A DNA stretch of 64,000 bases, taken from Ferrovibrio sp035304305 (GTDB taxonomy: Bacteria > Pseudomonadota > Alphaproteobacteria > Ferrovibrionales > Ferrovibrionaceae). The stretch lies in assembly GCF_035304305.1 (NCBI RefSeq), contig NZ_DATGQG010000152.1:1-64000 (forward strand), given 5' to 3'. The notes beneath the pieces were generated by a model. The model saw only the letters and a program-made list of their open reading frames with translations, did not search any database and was not told the origin of the DNA. Shown here piece after piece: positions 42,197 to 51,773 of the stretch; positions within the stretch are counted from its first letter, which is position 1; each line of letters opens with the position of its first letter. A program made the position numbers and the translations under genes.

Positions 42197-43219
42197 ATGG
42201 CTCTGTTCGACGGAGCGGAAAACCGCCCGGCGCTGCTGGTCACCGGCGGCGCGGGCTATATCGGCAGCCACGTCTGCAAGGCGGTCGCGGCGGCCGGGTT
42301 CCTGCCGGTCACCTACGACAACCTGTCTGCCGGCCATCACTGGTCGGTCCGCTGGGGGCCCCTGGAATGCGGTGACCTGATCGATTCCGGGCGCCTCGAC
42401 GAGGTCATGCGGCAGTACCGCCCGGTGGCTGTTATCCATCTGGCAGGACTGATTATTTCCAGCGAATCGGTGAGCGATCCGGCGCAGTATTACGACAACA
42501 ATGTCAGCGGCACGCTCAATCTGCTGGCGGCCATGCGGCGGAATGCGGTCGACCGGATCGTTTTCTCGTCCAGCGCGGCGGTTTACGGCGAGCCGGAAGT
42601 CACCCCCATGCCGGAGAGCCATCCCTGCATCCCGCTCAACCCCTACGGGACCAGCAAGCTCATGATCGAGCGGGTTCTGCAGGATTATGCCCGGGCCTAC
42701 GGTCTCCATTCGGTCTCCCTGCGCTACTTTAACGCGGCCGGGGCCGATCCGGACGGGGAGACCGGGGAGGCCCATCCCGTCGAAACCCATTTAATCCCGC
42801 TTGTACTAGATGTTGCGGCCGGTTATCGTCATTTCGTCGCAATCTTTGGAGCGGATTATCCGACCCGGGATGGCACTTGTGTGCGCGACTACGTGCATGT
42901 TTGCGATTTGGCGGAAGCCCATGTTCGGGCGCTTCGCTACCTCGACACGTCCGTCGGGGCCCATGTGTTCAACCTGGGAAATGGCAACGGAGCCACCGTG
43001 CGAGAGGTTGTAGAGCTTGCAAGGCGGGTTACCGGGAGGCCAATTCCCGTCAGGGTGGAACCGCGTCGCCCCGGCGATCCGGCCGTCCTGCTTGCAGATT
43101 CGAGCCGTGCGCGGCAGGTGCTGGACTGGAAACCGGCGCTATCGGATCTCGAGGCCATGGTCGCAACTGCATGGAGTTGGCACCGGAGGGTGTCGTCCCG
43201 CGCACAAGCCGCCCAATAA
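42197..43219 (+). CDS. galE: UDP-glucose 4-epimerase
   Basis: 340 residues, extended short-chain dehydrogenase. NAD motif VTGGAGYIGSH, DNLSAGH, catalytic Ser in SSSAAVYG and YGTSK (YxxxK), sugar-binding FNAAGADPDGETGE. Interconverts UDP-glucose and UDP-galactose, supplying galactose for the exopolysaccharide. Starts one base after manC, so cotranscribed. Downstream, a 48-base gap and the outer-membrane protein follow, probably in the same transcript. Confidence 0.95.
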   Translation: MALFDGAENRPALLVTGGAGYIGSHVCKAVAAAGFLPVTYDNLSAGHHWSVRWGPLECGDLIDSGRLDEVMRQYRPVAVIHLAGLIISSESVSDPAQYYDNNVSGTLNLLAAMRRNAVDRIVFSSSAAVYGEPEVTPMPESHPCIPLNPYGTSKLMIERVLQDYARAYGLHSVSLRYFNAAGADPDGETGEAHPVETHLIPLVLDVAAGYRHFVAIFGADYPTRDGTCVRDYVHVCDLAEAHVRALRYLDTSVGAHVFNLGNGNGATVREVVELARRVTGRPIPVRVEPRRPGDPAVLLADSSRARQVLDWKPALSDLEAMVATAWSWHRRVSSRAQAAQ

Positions 43220-43267
43220 CGGGCGGTCGCCAGCGGGCCGGTTGGATGAGTCGCCAAGTGGGGGTCA

Positions 43268-44557
43268 ATGTCTGTCCGTAAGTCGTCTGTCCGTCATCTG
43301 GGCGTCAGTCTGCTCGCCATTTCCGCTTTCGCCGCTACCGGAGCTTTTGCGCAAACCACTCCCCGGCCGAGTCAGCCGGTGGACGAGGTCGTCCGGGGCG
43401 CAACGGTGACCGAGCGCTCCCGCCCGGATTACGATCCGGTCGGCGTCCGGCTCGGCGGCTTCTTCCTGCTGCCCGCGCTGTCGGTGCAGGAGAGCTACAA
43501 CAGCAACATCTTCGCCACCGAGAGCAACGAGGAGAGCGATTTCATCACCTCGATCGAGCCCAAGCTCGATCTGCGCTCGAACTGGAACAACCACGCGCTG
43601 AACCTGCATGCCGATGCGCGGGTGGTGCGGTTCGCCGATTTCGATTCGGAAGACTTCGAGGATTACACCCTGGCGGCGGACGGCCGCGTGGACGTGCAGC
43701 GTGACCTCCGCCTGTTCGGCGGTGTGGCGCACATGCTGCGCCACGAGCAGCGCTCTTCGCCTAACGATCAGGGCGGCCGGGAGCCAACGGAGTACGAAGT
43801 CAGCACGATCAATCTCGGCGTCGAGAAGCAGTTCAACCGCCTCTCCACCCGGCTTGACGCCAAGCGCGACTTCATCAGCTACGACGACGTCCGCACCGGC
43901 GCCGGCGGTACCATCGACCAGGGCGACCGCGACCGCGAGCAGACCGAGATCGGGCTGCGCGCCGGCTACGAGATCGCGCCGCTCCGCGAGATCTATGTCC
44001 TGGGCCTGTACAATTTCCGGGAATATGACCGCACCACGGACCGCAACGGCTTCCGGCGCGACTCCGACGGCTACACCCTGGCGGTCGGTGCCGAGTATGA
44101 CCTGTCGGGTGTGACCTTTCTGGACGCCTATGTGGGCTACACCCAGCAGGAATACGACGACGCGCGGCTCGGTGACCTGAGTGGCTGGACCGCCGGGGCC
44201 AAGCTGACCTGGAACGTCACCCAGCTGACCACCGTGACCGGCACGCTGTCGCGCGAGGTCGAGGAAACCATCCTCAGCAACGCCTCGGGCTACTTCGCCA
44301 CGCGGGCGGAAATCCGCGCCGATCACGAGCTGCTGCGCAACCTGCTGCTCAATGCTTCGATCGGTTACGAGAATGACGAGTTCGAAGGCATTTCGCGCGA
44401 CGACGATTACTATCTCTTCGGCATCGGCGCGAAATATCTGATGAACCGCTACCTGTCGGTTTCGGGCGGTTACGGCTATCGCACGCGGTCGTCGAACCAG
44501 CCCAACGCCGACTTTGACGAGAATGTGGTCTTTCTGCGTCTGACCGGCCAAATGTAA
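43268..44557 (+). CDS. outer-membrane beta-barrel protein of the EPS locus (BBP2_2/DUF2320 type)
   Basis: 429 residues. Signal peptide (about 1-29, AFAQ), then a short plug-like segment and about 380 residues of alternating strands with aromatic girdles, ending in a typical barrel strand. Features such as SVQESYNSNIFATE and YLSVSGGYGYRTRSSNQ match BBP2_2 barrels commonly found in capsule or EPS gene clusters. It may help export or surface attachment of the polymer; no mechanism is established. A hairpin follows its stop. Confidence 0.85.
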   Translation: MSVRKSSVRHLGVSLLAISAFAATGAFAQTTPRPSQPVDEVVRGATVTERSRPDYDPVGVRLGGFFLLPALSVQESYNSNIFATESNEESDFITSIEPKLDLRSNWNNHALNLHADARVVRFADFDSEDFEDYTLAADGRVDVQRDLRLFGGVAHMLRHEQRSSPNDQGGREPTEYEVSTINLGVEKQFNRLSTRLDAKRDFISYDDVRTGAGGTIDQGDRDREQTEIGLRAGYEIAPLREIYVLGLYNFREYDRTTDRNGFRRDSDGYTLAVGAEYDLSGVTFLDAYVGYTQQEYDDARLGDLSGWTAGAKLTWNVTQLTTVTGTLSREVEETILSNASGYFATRAEIRADHELLRNLLLNASIGYENDEFEGISRDDDYYLFGIGAKYLMNRYLSVSGGYGYRTRSSNQPNADFDENVVFLRLTGQM

Positions 44558-44563
44558 GCGATT

Positions 44564-44585
44564 AACCGGCCTTTATCGGCCGGTT
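44564..44585 (+). terminator. possible terminator after the barrel gene
   Basis: AACCGGCC / GGCCGGTT perfect 8-base-pair stem, 6-base loop, but followed by GTTGCC rather than a T-run; partial termination at best. Confidence 0.4.
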
Positions 44586-44594
44586 GTTGCCTCC

Positions 44595-44605
44595 GCTTGG
44601 TCACA
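44595..44605 (+). promoter_or_regulatory. GCTTGGTCACA box upstream of the export operon
   Basis: One of three copies of GCTTGRTCACA in EPS intergenic regions (others at 50082-50092 and 59054-59064), all on the plus strand 70-115 bases before a plus-strand gene. TTGGTC could serve as a -35. Confidence 0.35.
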
Positions 44606-44694
44606 CCAGCCCGGCGTCTTTGTTGCTAAGTGTTTGACCCGCGCGGTCGCTGAATGCGGCCCGCGGGTTTCACTTTGCTCAGAGAAGCCGAAGC

Positions 44695-45351
44695 ATGATG
44701 CACTCCAGAAAATCCGGTTCTGCTGTCGCGGCGTTCTGCCGCCGTGTCAGTGTTGCTGTCGCATTCTGCGCCGCGCTGATCCTGGCCGGCGGCGCAGGCG
44801 CGCAAACGGCCAGGTCCGGCGCGGCGCCGATGCCGCAGCAGAGCGCCGCGCAGACGCCGGGCATGCCGGGCGCACAGCCACAGGTCGACCTGGGTTACCG
44901 CCTCGGTTCCGGCGATCGCGTCCGCATCACCGTCTACGGCCAGCCGGAACTGACCGGCGAATACCAGGTTGATGGAACCGGTCAGCTGGCATTTCCGCTG
45001 ATCGGACAGGTACAGGCCGGCGGGCTGACCGGCCAGGGCCTGGAGCAGGCGCTGGTCGACAAGCTGAAGCCCGACTACCTGAAAAATCCGAGCGTCAGCG
45101 TCGAGGTGCTGACCTATCGCCCCTTCTACATCGTCGGCGAGGTCAAGCAGCCCGGCAGCTACCCCTATGTCACCGGCATGTCGGTGATCAATGCGATCGC
45201 GCTGGCGGGAGGCTTCACCTACCGCGCCCGCGAGAGCTCCTTCTACGTGAGCCGCACCGGGCCGAACGGCGAAAAGACCCGGCTTGATGCCACACCCGAA
45301 ACTCCGGTCATGCCGGGCGACGTAATCACTGTTCGCGAGCGGTACTTCTGA
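44695..45351 (+). CDS. polysaccharide export protein (Wza/GumB type)
   Basis: 218 residues. Signal peptide (about 1-40), polysaccharide-export domain (YRLGSGDRVRITVYGQPELT and FPLIGQVQAGGLTGQGLE) and a SLBB-like second domain (FYIVGEVKQPGSYPYVTGMS). It should form the periplasmic/outer-membrane export channel. It is short and lacks the lipobox and C-terminal helix of E. coli Wza, so closer to GumB. Start may be 44695 or 44698. The Wzc-type gene starts at its last base, a one-base overlap of stop and start. Confidence 0.9.
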   Translation: MMHSRKSGSAVAAFCRRVSVAVAFCAALILAGGAGAQTARSGAAPMPQQSAAQTPGMPGAQPQVDLGYRLGSGDRVRITVYGQPELTGEYQVDGTGQLAFPLIGQVQAGGLTGQGLEQALVDKLKPDYLKNPSVSVEVLTYRPFYIVGEVKQPGSYPYVTGMSVINAIALAGGFTYRARESSFYVSRTGPNGEKTRLDATPETPVMPGDVITVRERYF

Positions 45352-47642
45352 TGGCACTCCCTGATCGCTTCCAGCCGTATTGGCAGCCGGCACCCTCCCA
45401 TCCTGGCCAGGTTCCCGGCATGGCCGCCCCGCCGGTCTATACGGCCCCGCAGGAGGCGCCCAACTTCCTCGATACCCTGCGCAAGCTGTGGCGGTACCGC
45501 GGAATGATCCTGATCGTGACGGCGGTCTTCGCCGCCATCTCGGTCGTCGTCGCCAAGCAGATCCCCTCGACCTATATCGCGGAATCCCGCGTTCTGGTCG
45601 GCATGCCGAGCGTGCGGGCGCTGAATATCGAAGCGATCATCAACGAGCTGAGTCCCGACGCCGAGCGGGTCCAGAACGAAAGCTTCGTCATTCTGTCCCG
45701 CGACGTGGCGCGCCAGACGATCGAGCGCCTGGGGCTGTCCGAAAATCCCGAGTTCAATCCCTTCATTCGCACCGAGCCCGCCTGGCAGCGGTATCTCGGC
45801 TATCTCAATCCGCTGCGCTACATCCCCGCCGAGTGGCTCGGCGATTTCGGGGAGGACGAAAAGCCGCTCACCCCCGAGGAGCAGGCCGAGTTCGAGATGA
45901 ACGTCATGATCGATGTTCTGCTCGACAAGCTGGATGTTGCCACGCTTGGCCGCAGCCATGTGCTGAGCATCCAGGCACGCTCGCTGGACCCCAACACGGC
46001 GGCGCAGGTATCGAACACCATGGCCGAACGCTACCTCGCGAAACAGCGCAGCGAGAAGATCGAGGCGACCGAGGAGGTCGAGAAGTTCCTCGCAGAACGC
46101 ATCGCTGCCCTCCGTGAGCAGGTCGACCGCTCCGACCGGGCGGTCGAGGAATACCGGCGCGCCAACGGCCTCTACAAGGGCGCCAATACCGGTGTTGCGG
46201 TCCAGCAGCTGACCGAACTGAACACCCAGCTGATCGCCGCGCAGACGGCGAAGGCCGAAGCCGAATCGCGGCTGAACGAGGCGATGGCACTGCGTCGCAC
46301 CGGGGTATCGGGCGAAAGCGTGCCGGAGGTGCTCAACTCTCCGGTGATCTCCTCGCTGAAGGCGCAGGAAGCCGTGGCCACGGCCCGCCTGGCCGATCTG
46401 TCCGGCCAGTTCGGCAACCAGCATCCGCGCATCATCAGCGCCAATGCCGAGATCGCCGACATCCGCCGCAAGATCCAGGCCGAAATCAACAGCATCATCG
46501 GCGGCCTGCGCCACGAGGCGCGCACCGCTGGCGCGCGTTACGAAGCGCTGCGGCAGAATTTCGAGCGCCTGCAGAACCGCCTCGGCGGGGTGAACGAGAA
46601 GTCGATCAAGCTCGACGCCCTGGAGCGCGAGGCGCAGGTCAACCGCAACCTGCTGGAGCAGATGCTCGGCCGTGCCAAGGAGACCATCGGGCAGGATCGC
46701 CTGCAGAAGCCGAATGCGAAGCTGATCTCGGCCGCCGCGCCGCCCACCGCGCCGGCCTTTCCGCCGAAGAAGCTGATCGTCTTCCTCGGCGTGCTGGCCG
46801 GCGGGCTGATCGGCGTGGTGATCGCGCTGCTGCGTGACGGCGCCGACCACACCTTTCGCCGCGGCGACCAGATCGAAACCATGACCGGCCTTCCGGTGCT
46901 GGCCCTGGTGCCGGCCATCCGCGGACGCATGGAGCCGATCGTGCATGTCCTGCGCAAACCCGTCTCGCCCTATACCGAGGCATTGCGCAAGCTGCATATC
47001 GGGCTCGAGCTCTCCGAGGCGGCACAGTCGCCCAAGACCGTGCTGTTCGGCTCGGCCGTTCCGGGCGAGGGCAAGTCGGTGCTGGCGAGTTCGCTCGGTC
47101 GCATGCTTGCCAGCCAGGGGCGCCGCGTCCTGCTGATCGACTGCGACTGGCGCAATCCGCGCCTGCACCAGCTGTTCCGCTGCTCCAACACCAAGGGACT
47201 GGCGGCGCTGCTGCGCGACGAGGAGGACGACATCGAGAAGGTGATCTTCACCGACTCGCTCTCCGGCGTGGACGTCATTCCGGCCGGCATGTTCAGCCCC
47301 GATGCGATGCGCTATCTGACCTCGGACCGCATGCGGCTGATCCTCAATGCGCTGGCGCCGCGCTACGACCTCATCCTGCTGGATGCGGCGCCGGTTCTGG
47401 TCGGGGCCGAGGTGCTGACCCTGGCCCGCATGGTGGACAAGGTGTCCTTCGTGGTGCGCTGGGGCGATACCCGCCGCGAAACCGTGCTCGAGGGCCTGAA
47501 GGAACTGGTCGATGTGAAAGCCGATATTGCCGGCATCGTCTTGACCCGGATCGATCCGAAGCAGTACCGCAAATACTCGTACAGCCAGCTGAGCTACGAG
47601 TATGAGCGGCCGATGCTGGTGAAGACGACCGACTGGGCCTAG
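45351..47642 (+). CDS. Wzc-type polysaccharide co-polymerase with BY-kinase domain
   Basis: 763 residues. Pro-rich start, helix 1 (about 50-70), Wzz domain, coiled coil, GNVR-like tail, helix 2 (about 474-494), then a tyrosine kinase domain: Walker A GSAVPGEGKS (about 566-575), A' LLIDCDW, Walker B LILLDAAPV. The C-terminal tyrosine cluster QYRKYSYSQLSYEYE has five tyrosines, as in Wzc. Controls polymer length and export with the Wza-type protein. It ends 3 bases before the double glycosyltransferase, so they are cotranscribed. Confidence 0.93.
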   Translation: MALPDRFQPYWQPAPSHPGQVPGMAAPPVYTAPQEAPNFLDTLRKLWRYRGMILIVTAVFAAISVVVAKQIPSTYIAESRVLVGMPSVRALNIEAIINELSPDAERVQNESFVILSRDVARQTIERLGLSENPEFNPFIRTEPAWQRYLGYLNPLRYIPAEWLGDFGEDEKPLTPEEQAEFEMNVMIDVLLDKLDVATLGRSHVLSIQARSLDPNTAAQVSNTMAERYLAKQRSEKIEATEEVEKFLAERIAALREQVDRSDRAVEEYRRANGLYKGANTGVAVQQLTELNTQLIAAQTAKAEAESRLNEAMALRRTGVSGESVPEVLNSPVISSLKAQEAVATARLADLSGQFGNQHPRIISANAEIADIRRKIQAEINSIIGGLRHEARTAGARYEALRQNFERLQNRLGGVNEKSIKLDALEREAQVNRNLLEQMLGRAKETIGQDRLQKPNAKLISAAAPPTAPAFPPKKLIVFLGVLAGGLIGVVIALLRDGADHTFRRGDQIETMTGLPVLALVPAIRGRMEPIVHVLRKPVSPYTEALRKLHIGLELSEAAQSPKTVLFGSAVPGEGKSVLASSLGRMLASQGRRVLLIDCDWRNPRLHQLFRCSNTKGLAALLRDEEDDIEKVIFTDSLSGVDVIPAGMFSPDAMRYLTSDRMRLILNALAPRYDLILLDAAPVLVGAEVLTLARMVDKVSFVVRWGDTRRETVLEGLKELVDVKADIAGIVLTRIDPKQYRKYSYSQLSYEYERPMLVKTTDWA

Positions 47643-47645
47643 CGG

Positions 47646-50063
47646 ATGGCCGATCCCGTACTTCTCGTTACCCAGCATTACCGGCCAGAAGTCATCGGAT
47701 CCGCCTCCTACTGCACCGATCTGGCCGAATGGCTGGCGGGGCAGGGACGTCCCGTCACGGTACTGACCGGCCGGCCGCATTACCCCAACCCGGACGACTT
47801 CGCGGATTTCAACGCCCGGGCGCCGAAACGTGAAGTCACGGGCGGCATCGTGGTCGAGCGGCTGCGCAGCTGGGCGCCGCGGCGGCGCTCCGCCGCGCTC
47901 CGGATCCTCAGCGAATGCCTGTTCCTGCTGGCAGGACTGTTCGCACTGCTGAGCGGGAGGGTGAAGCGGCACGGGCTCGTCGTTTCACTCTGTCCCTCGA
48001 TCTTCGCCGTGATGCTCGGAATCCTGGCGACCCGGCGGGGCGGACGGCATGTCGCGATGGTGCACGACATACAGTCCGGCCTGGCTGCCGGCCTCAACCT
48101 GGTCCGTTCCGGTCTGCTGCTGCGCGTCATGCGCTGGTGCGAGCGTGTGACGCTGAACCGGCTGGATGCGGTCTGTGTGCTGACCGCCGAGATGAAGGTG
48201 CAGCTGCGTCGCCTCGGTGTGACCGTCCCCATCGAAATCCTGCCGATCTGGGTGGATACCGACCGCATAACCCCGCAGCCCCGTGACAGGGCCGGATCGC
48301 CTGTCCTGCTCTACAGCGGCAATCTCGGTCGCAAGCAGGGGCTGGAGCAGATCCTGGCCCTGGCTGCCACCCTCGCGAAAATCCGCCCGGAGGTGAAGAT
48401 CGTTCTGCGCGGCGATGGCAGCGAGAAGACGGCGCTCATGCAGGAAGTCGCCCGCCTAGGTCTGCAGAATGTGGAATTCGCCGGCCTGCTGCCGCGCGAG
48501 CGGCTCAACGAGGGGCTGGCGCTAGGAGACCTGCATCTGGTGCCGCAGAAGCCCTCGGCAGCGGACTTCGCCATACCGTCGAAAATCTACAGCATCATGG
48601 CGGCCGGCCGGCCCTTCATCGCCACCGCCCATCCGGGTTCCTCGCTCTCGCGGCTGCAGGAAACGACCGGAGCGTTTCTCTGCGTGCCGCCGGAAGATCC
48701 TGCAGCCTTCTGCGAAGCGGCACTGGCCTTGCTGGACGATCCGGCCCTGCGGGAGGAGATGGGACGGAAAGGCCGCAGCTTCATCGAGCAGAGCCATGGC
48801 CGCGCCGCGGTGCTGGCGGCCTTCACTGCGTCGCTGGATGGCGCCGGCATGGCAGCCCGAAGGCAGGTAGTGTTTCTCGAGCCTGACCGGGATGGCCATC
48901 CGCGCGAATGGGTCCAGCACCTCATGCGCTACACCATGCAGCAGCAGGATATTGCGCGGATCTGGTTCGTGATCGCGCCGGAAATCCGTTCTTCGCTGCT
49001 GGCGGAAATTCCCGAAGACCTGCGCGATCGCGTCCGCATGATCGCACTGACCGAGGACGAGCGCCGGATGTGCACGCATCGCCGCCTTGCCATCAGCGGT
49101 TTTTCCCGCTGGTGGGTGATGCGGCGTTATCTGAAACGCACCGGCGCCCGGGCTGGCTATTTCCTGTCGCTGGATCATCTCTCTCTGCCGCTGGCGCTCG
49201 GACTGGGTGCGGCGGGCCGCAAGCTGGGTGGTATCCTGTTTCGTCCTTCGGTGCATTACGGCCGGCTCGGACCCAACCATCCGACATGGGCCGAACGCCT
49301 GCGGGATCTGCGCAAAACCCTGCTGTATCGTCTGATGCTGCTCAATCCGGCGCTGCATGTCGTACTGACGCTCGATCCCTTCTTCCCGGATTACGCGGTA
49401 CAGCACTATCGCGGCGGCCATAAGGTCCACGCATTGCCCGACCCGGCGCACCCGCCGGTGCGTCCGGCCGGACCCGGCGCGGTTCCGGTCGCCATTCCCG
49501 AAGACCGGATCGTGCTGCTGCTGTTCGGGGTGCTGACCGCGCGCAAGGGCATCCTGCATCTGATGGAGGCCTTGCAGCTGCTGGGCCCGGGGGTTGCATC
49601 CCGCACGGCCGTCGTCGTCGCCGGCAAGGTTGCGCCGGAAATCAGCGCGCCGCTGAAGGCACAGGTCGAACGGCTGCAGCGTCACCGGCCCGACCTGTGG
49701 TTCCATATCGAGGACCGGTGGCTGGACAGCGGCGAGATCGGTGCCCTGGTCGAGCGCTGCGACGTCGTACTCGCGCCGTACCAGCGCTTCGTCGGTTCCA
49801 GCGGCGTGCTGCTCTGGGCGGCCGGCGCCGCCAAGCCTCTCCTCACGCAGGATTACGGCCTGCTGGGCAGACTGGTGCAGGATCACAGTCTCGGGCTTGC
49901 CGCCGATGTCACCCGGCCGGAGCAACTGGCGCGGGCAATCGAGGAAATGGTGGTCGAAGGGCCGCAGCGCTACATCGATCAGAAGGCCGCACGCAGCTTC
50001 GTTTCCGACCGTACGCCAGAGGCTTTTGCTGCGCAGATTTTCGGCAGTCTGCGAGCACTTTAG
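47646..50063 (+). CDS. double glycosyltransferase (two GT4-like GT-B modules fused)
   Basis: 805 residues, about twice the usual length. First module (about 1-400) resembles WcaI: VTQHYRPEVIGSASYCTDLAEWL, a hydrophobic patch near residue 100, and donor-binding LGDLHLVPQKPSAADFAIPSK. Second module (about 402-805, starting MAARRQVVFLEPDRDG) carries its own acceptor half and donor half VLLLFGVLTARKGILHLMEAL with DVVLAPYQRFVGSSG. The junction shows an internal Met (48849) without a good ribosome site, so a fusion rather than two genes. Donor and acceptor unknown. Confidence 0.82.
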   Translation: MADPVLLVTQHYRPEVIGSASYCTDLAEWLAGQGRPVTVLTGRPHYPNPDDFADFNARAPKREVTGGIVVERLRSWAPRRRSAALRILSECLFLLAGLFALLSGRVKRHGLVVSLCPSIFAVMLGILATRRGGRHVAMVHDIQSGLAAGLNLVRSGLLLRVMRWCERVTLNRLDAVCVLTAEMKVQLRRLGVTVPIEILPIWVDTDRITPQPRDRAGSPVLLYSGNLGRKQGLEQILALAATLAKIRPEVKIVLRGDGSEKTALMQEVARLGLQNVEFAGLLPRERLNEGLALGDLHLVPQKPSAADFAIPSKIYSIMAAGRPFIATAHPGSSLSRLQETTGAFLCVPPEDPAAFCEAALALLDDPALREEMGRKGRSFIEQSHGRAAVLAAFTASLDGAGMAARRQVVFLEPDRDGHPREWVQHLMRYTMQQQDIARIWFVIAPEIRSSLLAEIPEDLRDRVRMIALTEDERRMCTHRRLAISGFSRWWVMRRYLKRTGARAGYFLSLDHLSLPLALGLGAAGRKLGGILFRPSVHYGRLGPNHPTWAERLRDLRKTLLYRLMLLNPALHVVLTLDPFFPDYAVQHYRGGHKVHALPDPAHPPVRPAGPGAVPVAIPEDRIVLLLFGVLTARKGILHLMEALQLLGPGVASRTAVVVAGKVAPEISAPLKAQVERLQRHRPDLWFHIEDRWLDSGEIGALVERCDVVLAPYQRFVGSSGVLLWAAGAAKPLLTQDYGLLGRLVQDHSLGLAADVTRPEQLARAIEEMVVEGPQRYIDQKAARSFVSDRTPEAFAAQIFGSLRAL

Positions 50064-50081
50064 CGAGTCACGATGGCCTCA

Positions 50082-50092
50082 GCTTGATCACA
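50082..50092 (+). promoter_or_regulatory. GCTTGATCACA box upstream of the initiating transferase
   Basis: Second copy of the GCTTGRTCACA box, 114 bases before the start of the WcaJ-type gene. Confidence 0.35.
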
Positions 50093-50111
50093 ACACGCTT
50101 GCGCGCTGTTG

Positions 50112-50127
50112 TGGCACATCCATCGCA
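50112..50127 (+). promoter_or_regulatory. sigma-54-like promoter before the initiating transferase
   Basis: TGGCAC-A-TCCA-TCGCA matches the consensus TGGCACG-N4-TTGCA at all but two positions, with GG and GC at the required spacing. The gene starts 79 bases downstream. No activator gene is near. Confidence 0.4.
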
Positions 50128-50205
50128 CTTCAGCCGCGCCGCCCGGATTCCGTTTCGGTTCAGCACATGCGCGCTATGCCGGACAGATGGCCAGAGAGGG
50201 ATTTC

Positions 50206-51765
50206 ATGTCACTCGACATCCTATCCAAGCCTGAGCTGGACTCCCGTTCCGAGGTGATTCATTACCCCGTTGAGCGCGAGGCCGCGGCACTGCCGCCGCC
50301 GGCCGCCATGCAGGCGCCGGCCGGCCTTGTCGAACGGCAGATGGTCGTGCCGGCGGAACGCCGGCGGATTTCGCTCGAGATCGTCGCGGGATTGCTGCGC
50401 GGATTCGACGTCATGGCGGCGCTCGCGGGCAGTCTGGCGGCCTATGCGCTTGCCACGCCCGATTTGCCGATGGCGCCGGGCTATTATGTCCTGGTCACGC
50501 TGCTCGGAAGCCTCGTGCTGGCCAATCTCCTGCATCTCTGCGGCGCCTACAGGAAAGACCAGCTGCCCGAACTCGGCCGCTCCCTGAGCCGGGTGCTGCT
50601 GGCGTGGTCGATCACCGGGCTGCTCGTTTCGGCCGTCCTCGCGGTCAGCGCGGGTTCGCTGATGGCAAACAAGACCTGGCTGGTGCTGTGGCTGCTGTTC
50701 GGCGCCGCTCCGGTACTGCTGGCACGCGGCGCCCTTGCGGTCTGCATCGACAGCTGGCGCCAGAACCAGGTGGTGCAGCAGCGGGTAGCCATCGTTGGCA
50801 GCGGTCCGCTCGGGCTGCGCCTGCTGCGGCGGATGAATGCGGCAAACGATCCCGACGTCATCGTCACCGGCGTTTATGACGATCGCCTGTCCCGGCTGCC
50901 GGAGAGCTGCATGGGCCACAAGATCTGCGGCTCGGTCGACGATCTGGTGGCCGATATCCGTCGCCACGGCATCGACACGGTGATCGTCGCGCTACCGCTC
51001 TCGGCCGAACGGCGGATCAGCGAGGTGATGAACCGGCTGCGCGAGGTGGCGGTCGACGTGCATCTCTGTCCCGACCAGTATGGTTTCAACCTGGCGCGCG
51101 CGGAGGTGGAGCGCATCGGCGGCGTCACGCTGCTGAATGCCGAGCAGCGGCCGCTGCGCGCCTGGCGCGGCGTGCTGAAGGAGGTCGAAGACCGGGTTTT
51201 CGCCGGTCTGATCGTACTGCTGATTTCCCCGCTGCTGGCGGCGATCGCGCTGGCGATCAAGCTGGACAGTCCGGGACCCGTTTTCTTCCGGCAGAAGCGG
51301 TACGGCCTGAACAACCAGCTCATCGAGGTGTGGAAGTTCCGCACCATGTACCAGCATGCCACCGACCACAATGCCGAGCAGCTGACCCGGCGCAACGATC
51401 CGCGGGTAACGCGGCTGGGCGCCTTCCTGCGCCGGACCAGCCTCGACGAGCTGCCGCAGTTCTTCAACGTGCTGACCGGAGACATGTCCGTCGTCGGGCC
51501 GCGCCCCCATGCAACGGCGGCGAAAGCCGGCGGCCTGCTCTACCAGGACGCGGTCAGCAACTATTTCTGGCGTCATCGCATGAAGCCCGGCATCACCGGC
51601 TGGGCGCAGGTCAACGGCTGGCGCGGCGAGACGGAAACCGTCGAGCAGATCGAGAAGCGGGTCGAGCATGACCTGCATTACGTCGAGAACTGGTCGCTCG
51701 GCCTGGACGTGATGATCATCCTGCGAACCGTCTTCGGCGGTTTCACCGGCCGGCAGGCCTATTAG
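50206..51765 (+). CDS. undecaprenyl-phosphate sugar-1-phosphate transferase (WcaJ type)
   Basis: 519 residues. Four N-terminal helices (about 60-170), a Rossmann-like middle domain (VAIVGSGPLGLRLLRRM), one long helix, then the catalytic bacterial sugar transferase domain: KLDSPGPVFFRQKRYG, WKFRTMY, RRTSLDELPQFFNVL and GDMSVVGPRPHA. It starts repeat-unit synthesis by loading glucose- or galactose-1-phosphate on undecaprenyl phosphate. Start 50206 follows AGAGAGGG; the longer frame overlaps the previous gene. A GT4 gene follows 8 bases later. Confidence 0.93.
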   Translation: MSLDILSKPELDSRSEVIHYPVEREAAALPPPAAMQAPAGLVERQMVVPAERRRISLEIVAGLLRGFDVMAALAGSLAAYALATPDLPMAPGYYVLVTLLGSLVLANLLHLCGAYRKDQLPELGRSLSRVLLAWSITGLLVSAVLAVSAGSLMANKTWLVLWLLFGAAPVLLARGALAVCIDSWRQNQVVQQRVAIVGSGPLGLRLLRRMNAANDPDVIVTGVYDDRLSRLPESCMGHKICGSVDDLVADIRRHGIDTVIVALPLSAERRISEVMNRLREVAVDVHLCPDQYGFNLARAEVERIGGVTLLNAEQRPLRAWRGVLKEVEDRVFAGLIVLLISPLLAAIALAIKLDSPGPVFFRQKRYGLNNQLIEVWKFRTMYQHATDHNAEQLTRRNDPRVTRLGAFLRRTSLDELPQFFNVLTGDMSVVGPRPHATAAKAGGLLYQDAVSNYFWRHRMKPGITGWAQVNGWRGETETVEQIEKRVEHDLHYVENWSLGLDVMIILRTVFGGFTGRQAY

Positions 51766-51773
51766 AGGCAGCG

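Noticed and set aside
49741..50205. N-terminal extension of the WcaJ-type transferase
   Set aside because: It overlaps the end of the previous gene in another frame; the ATG at 50206 has a ribosome site and a normal family start.
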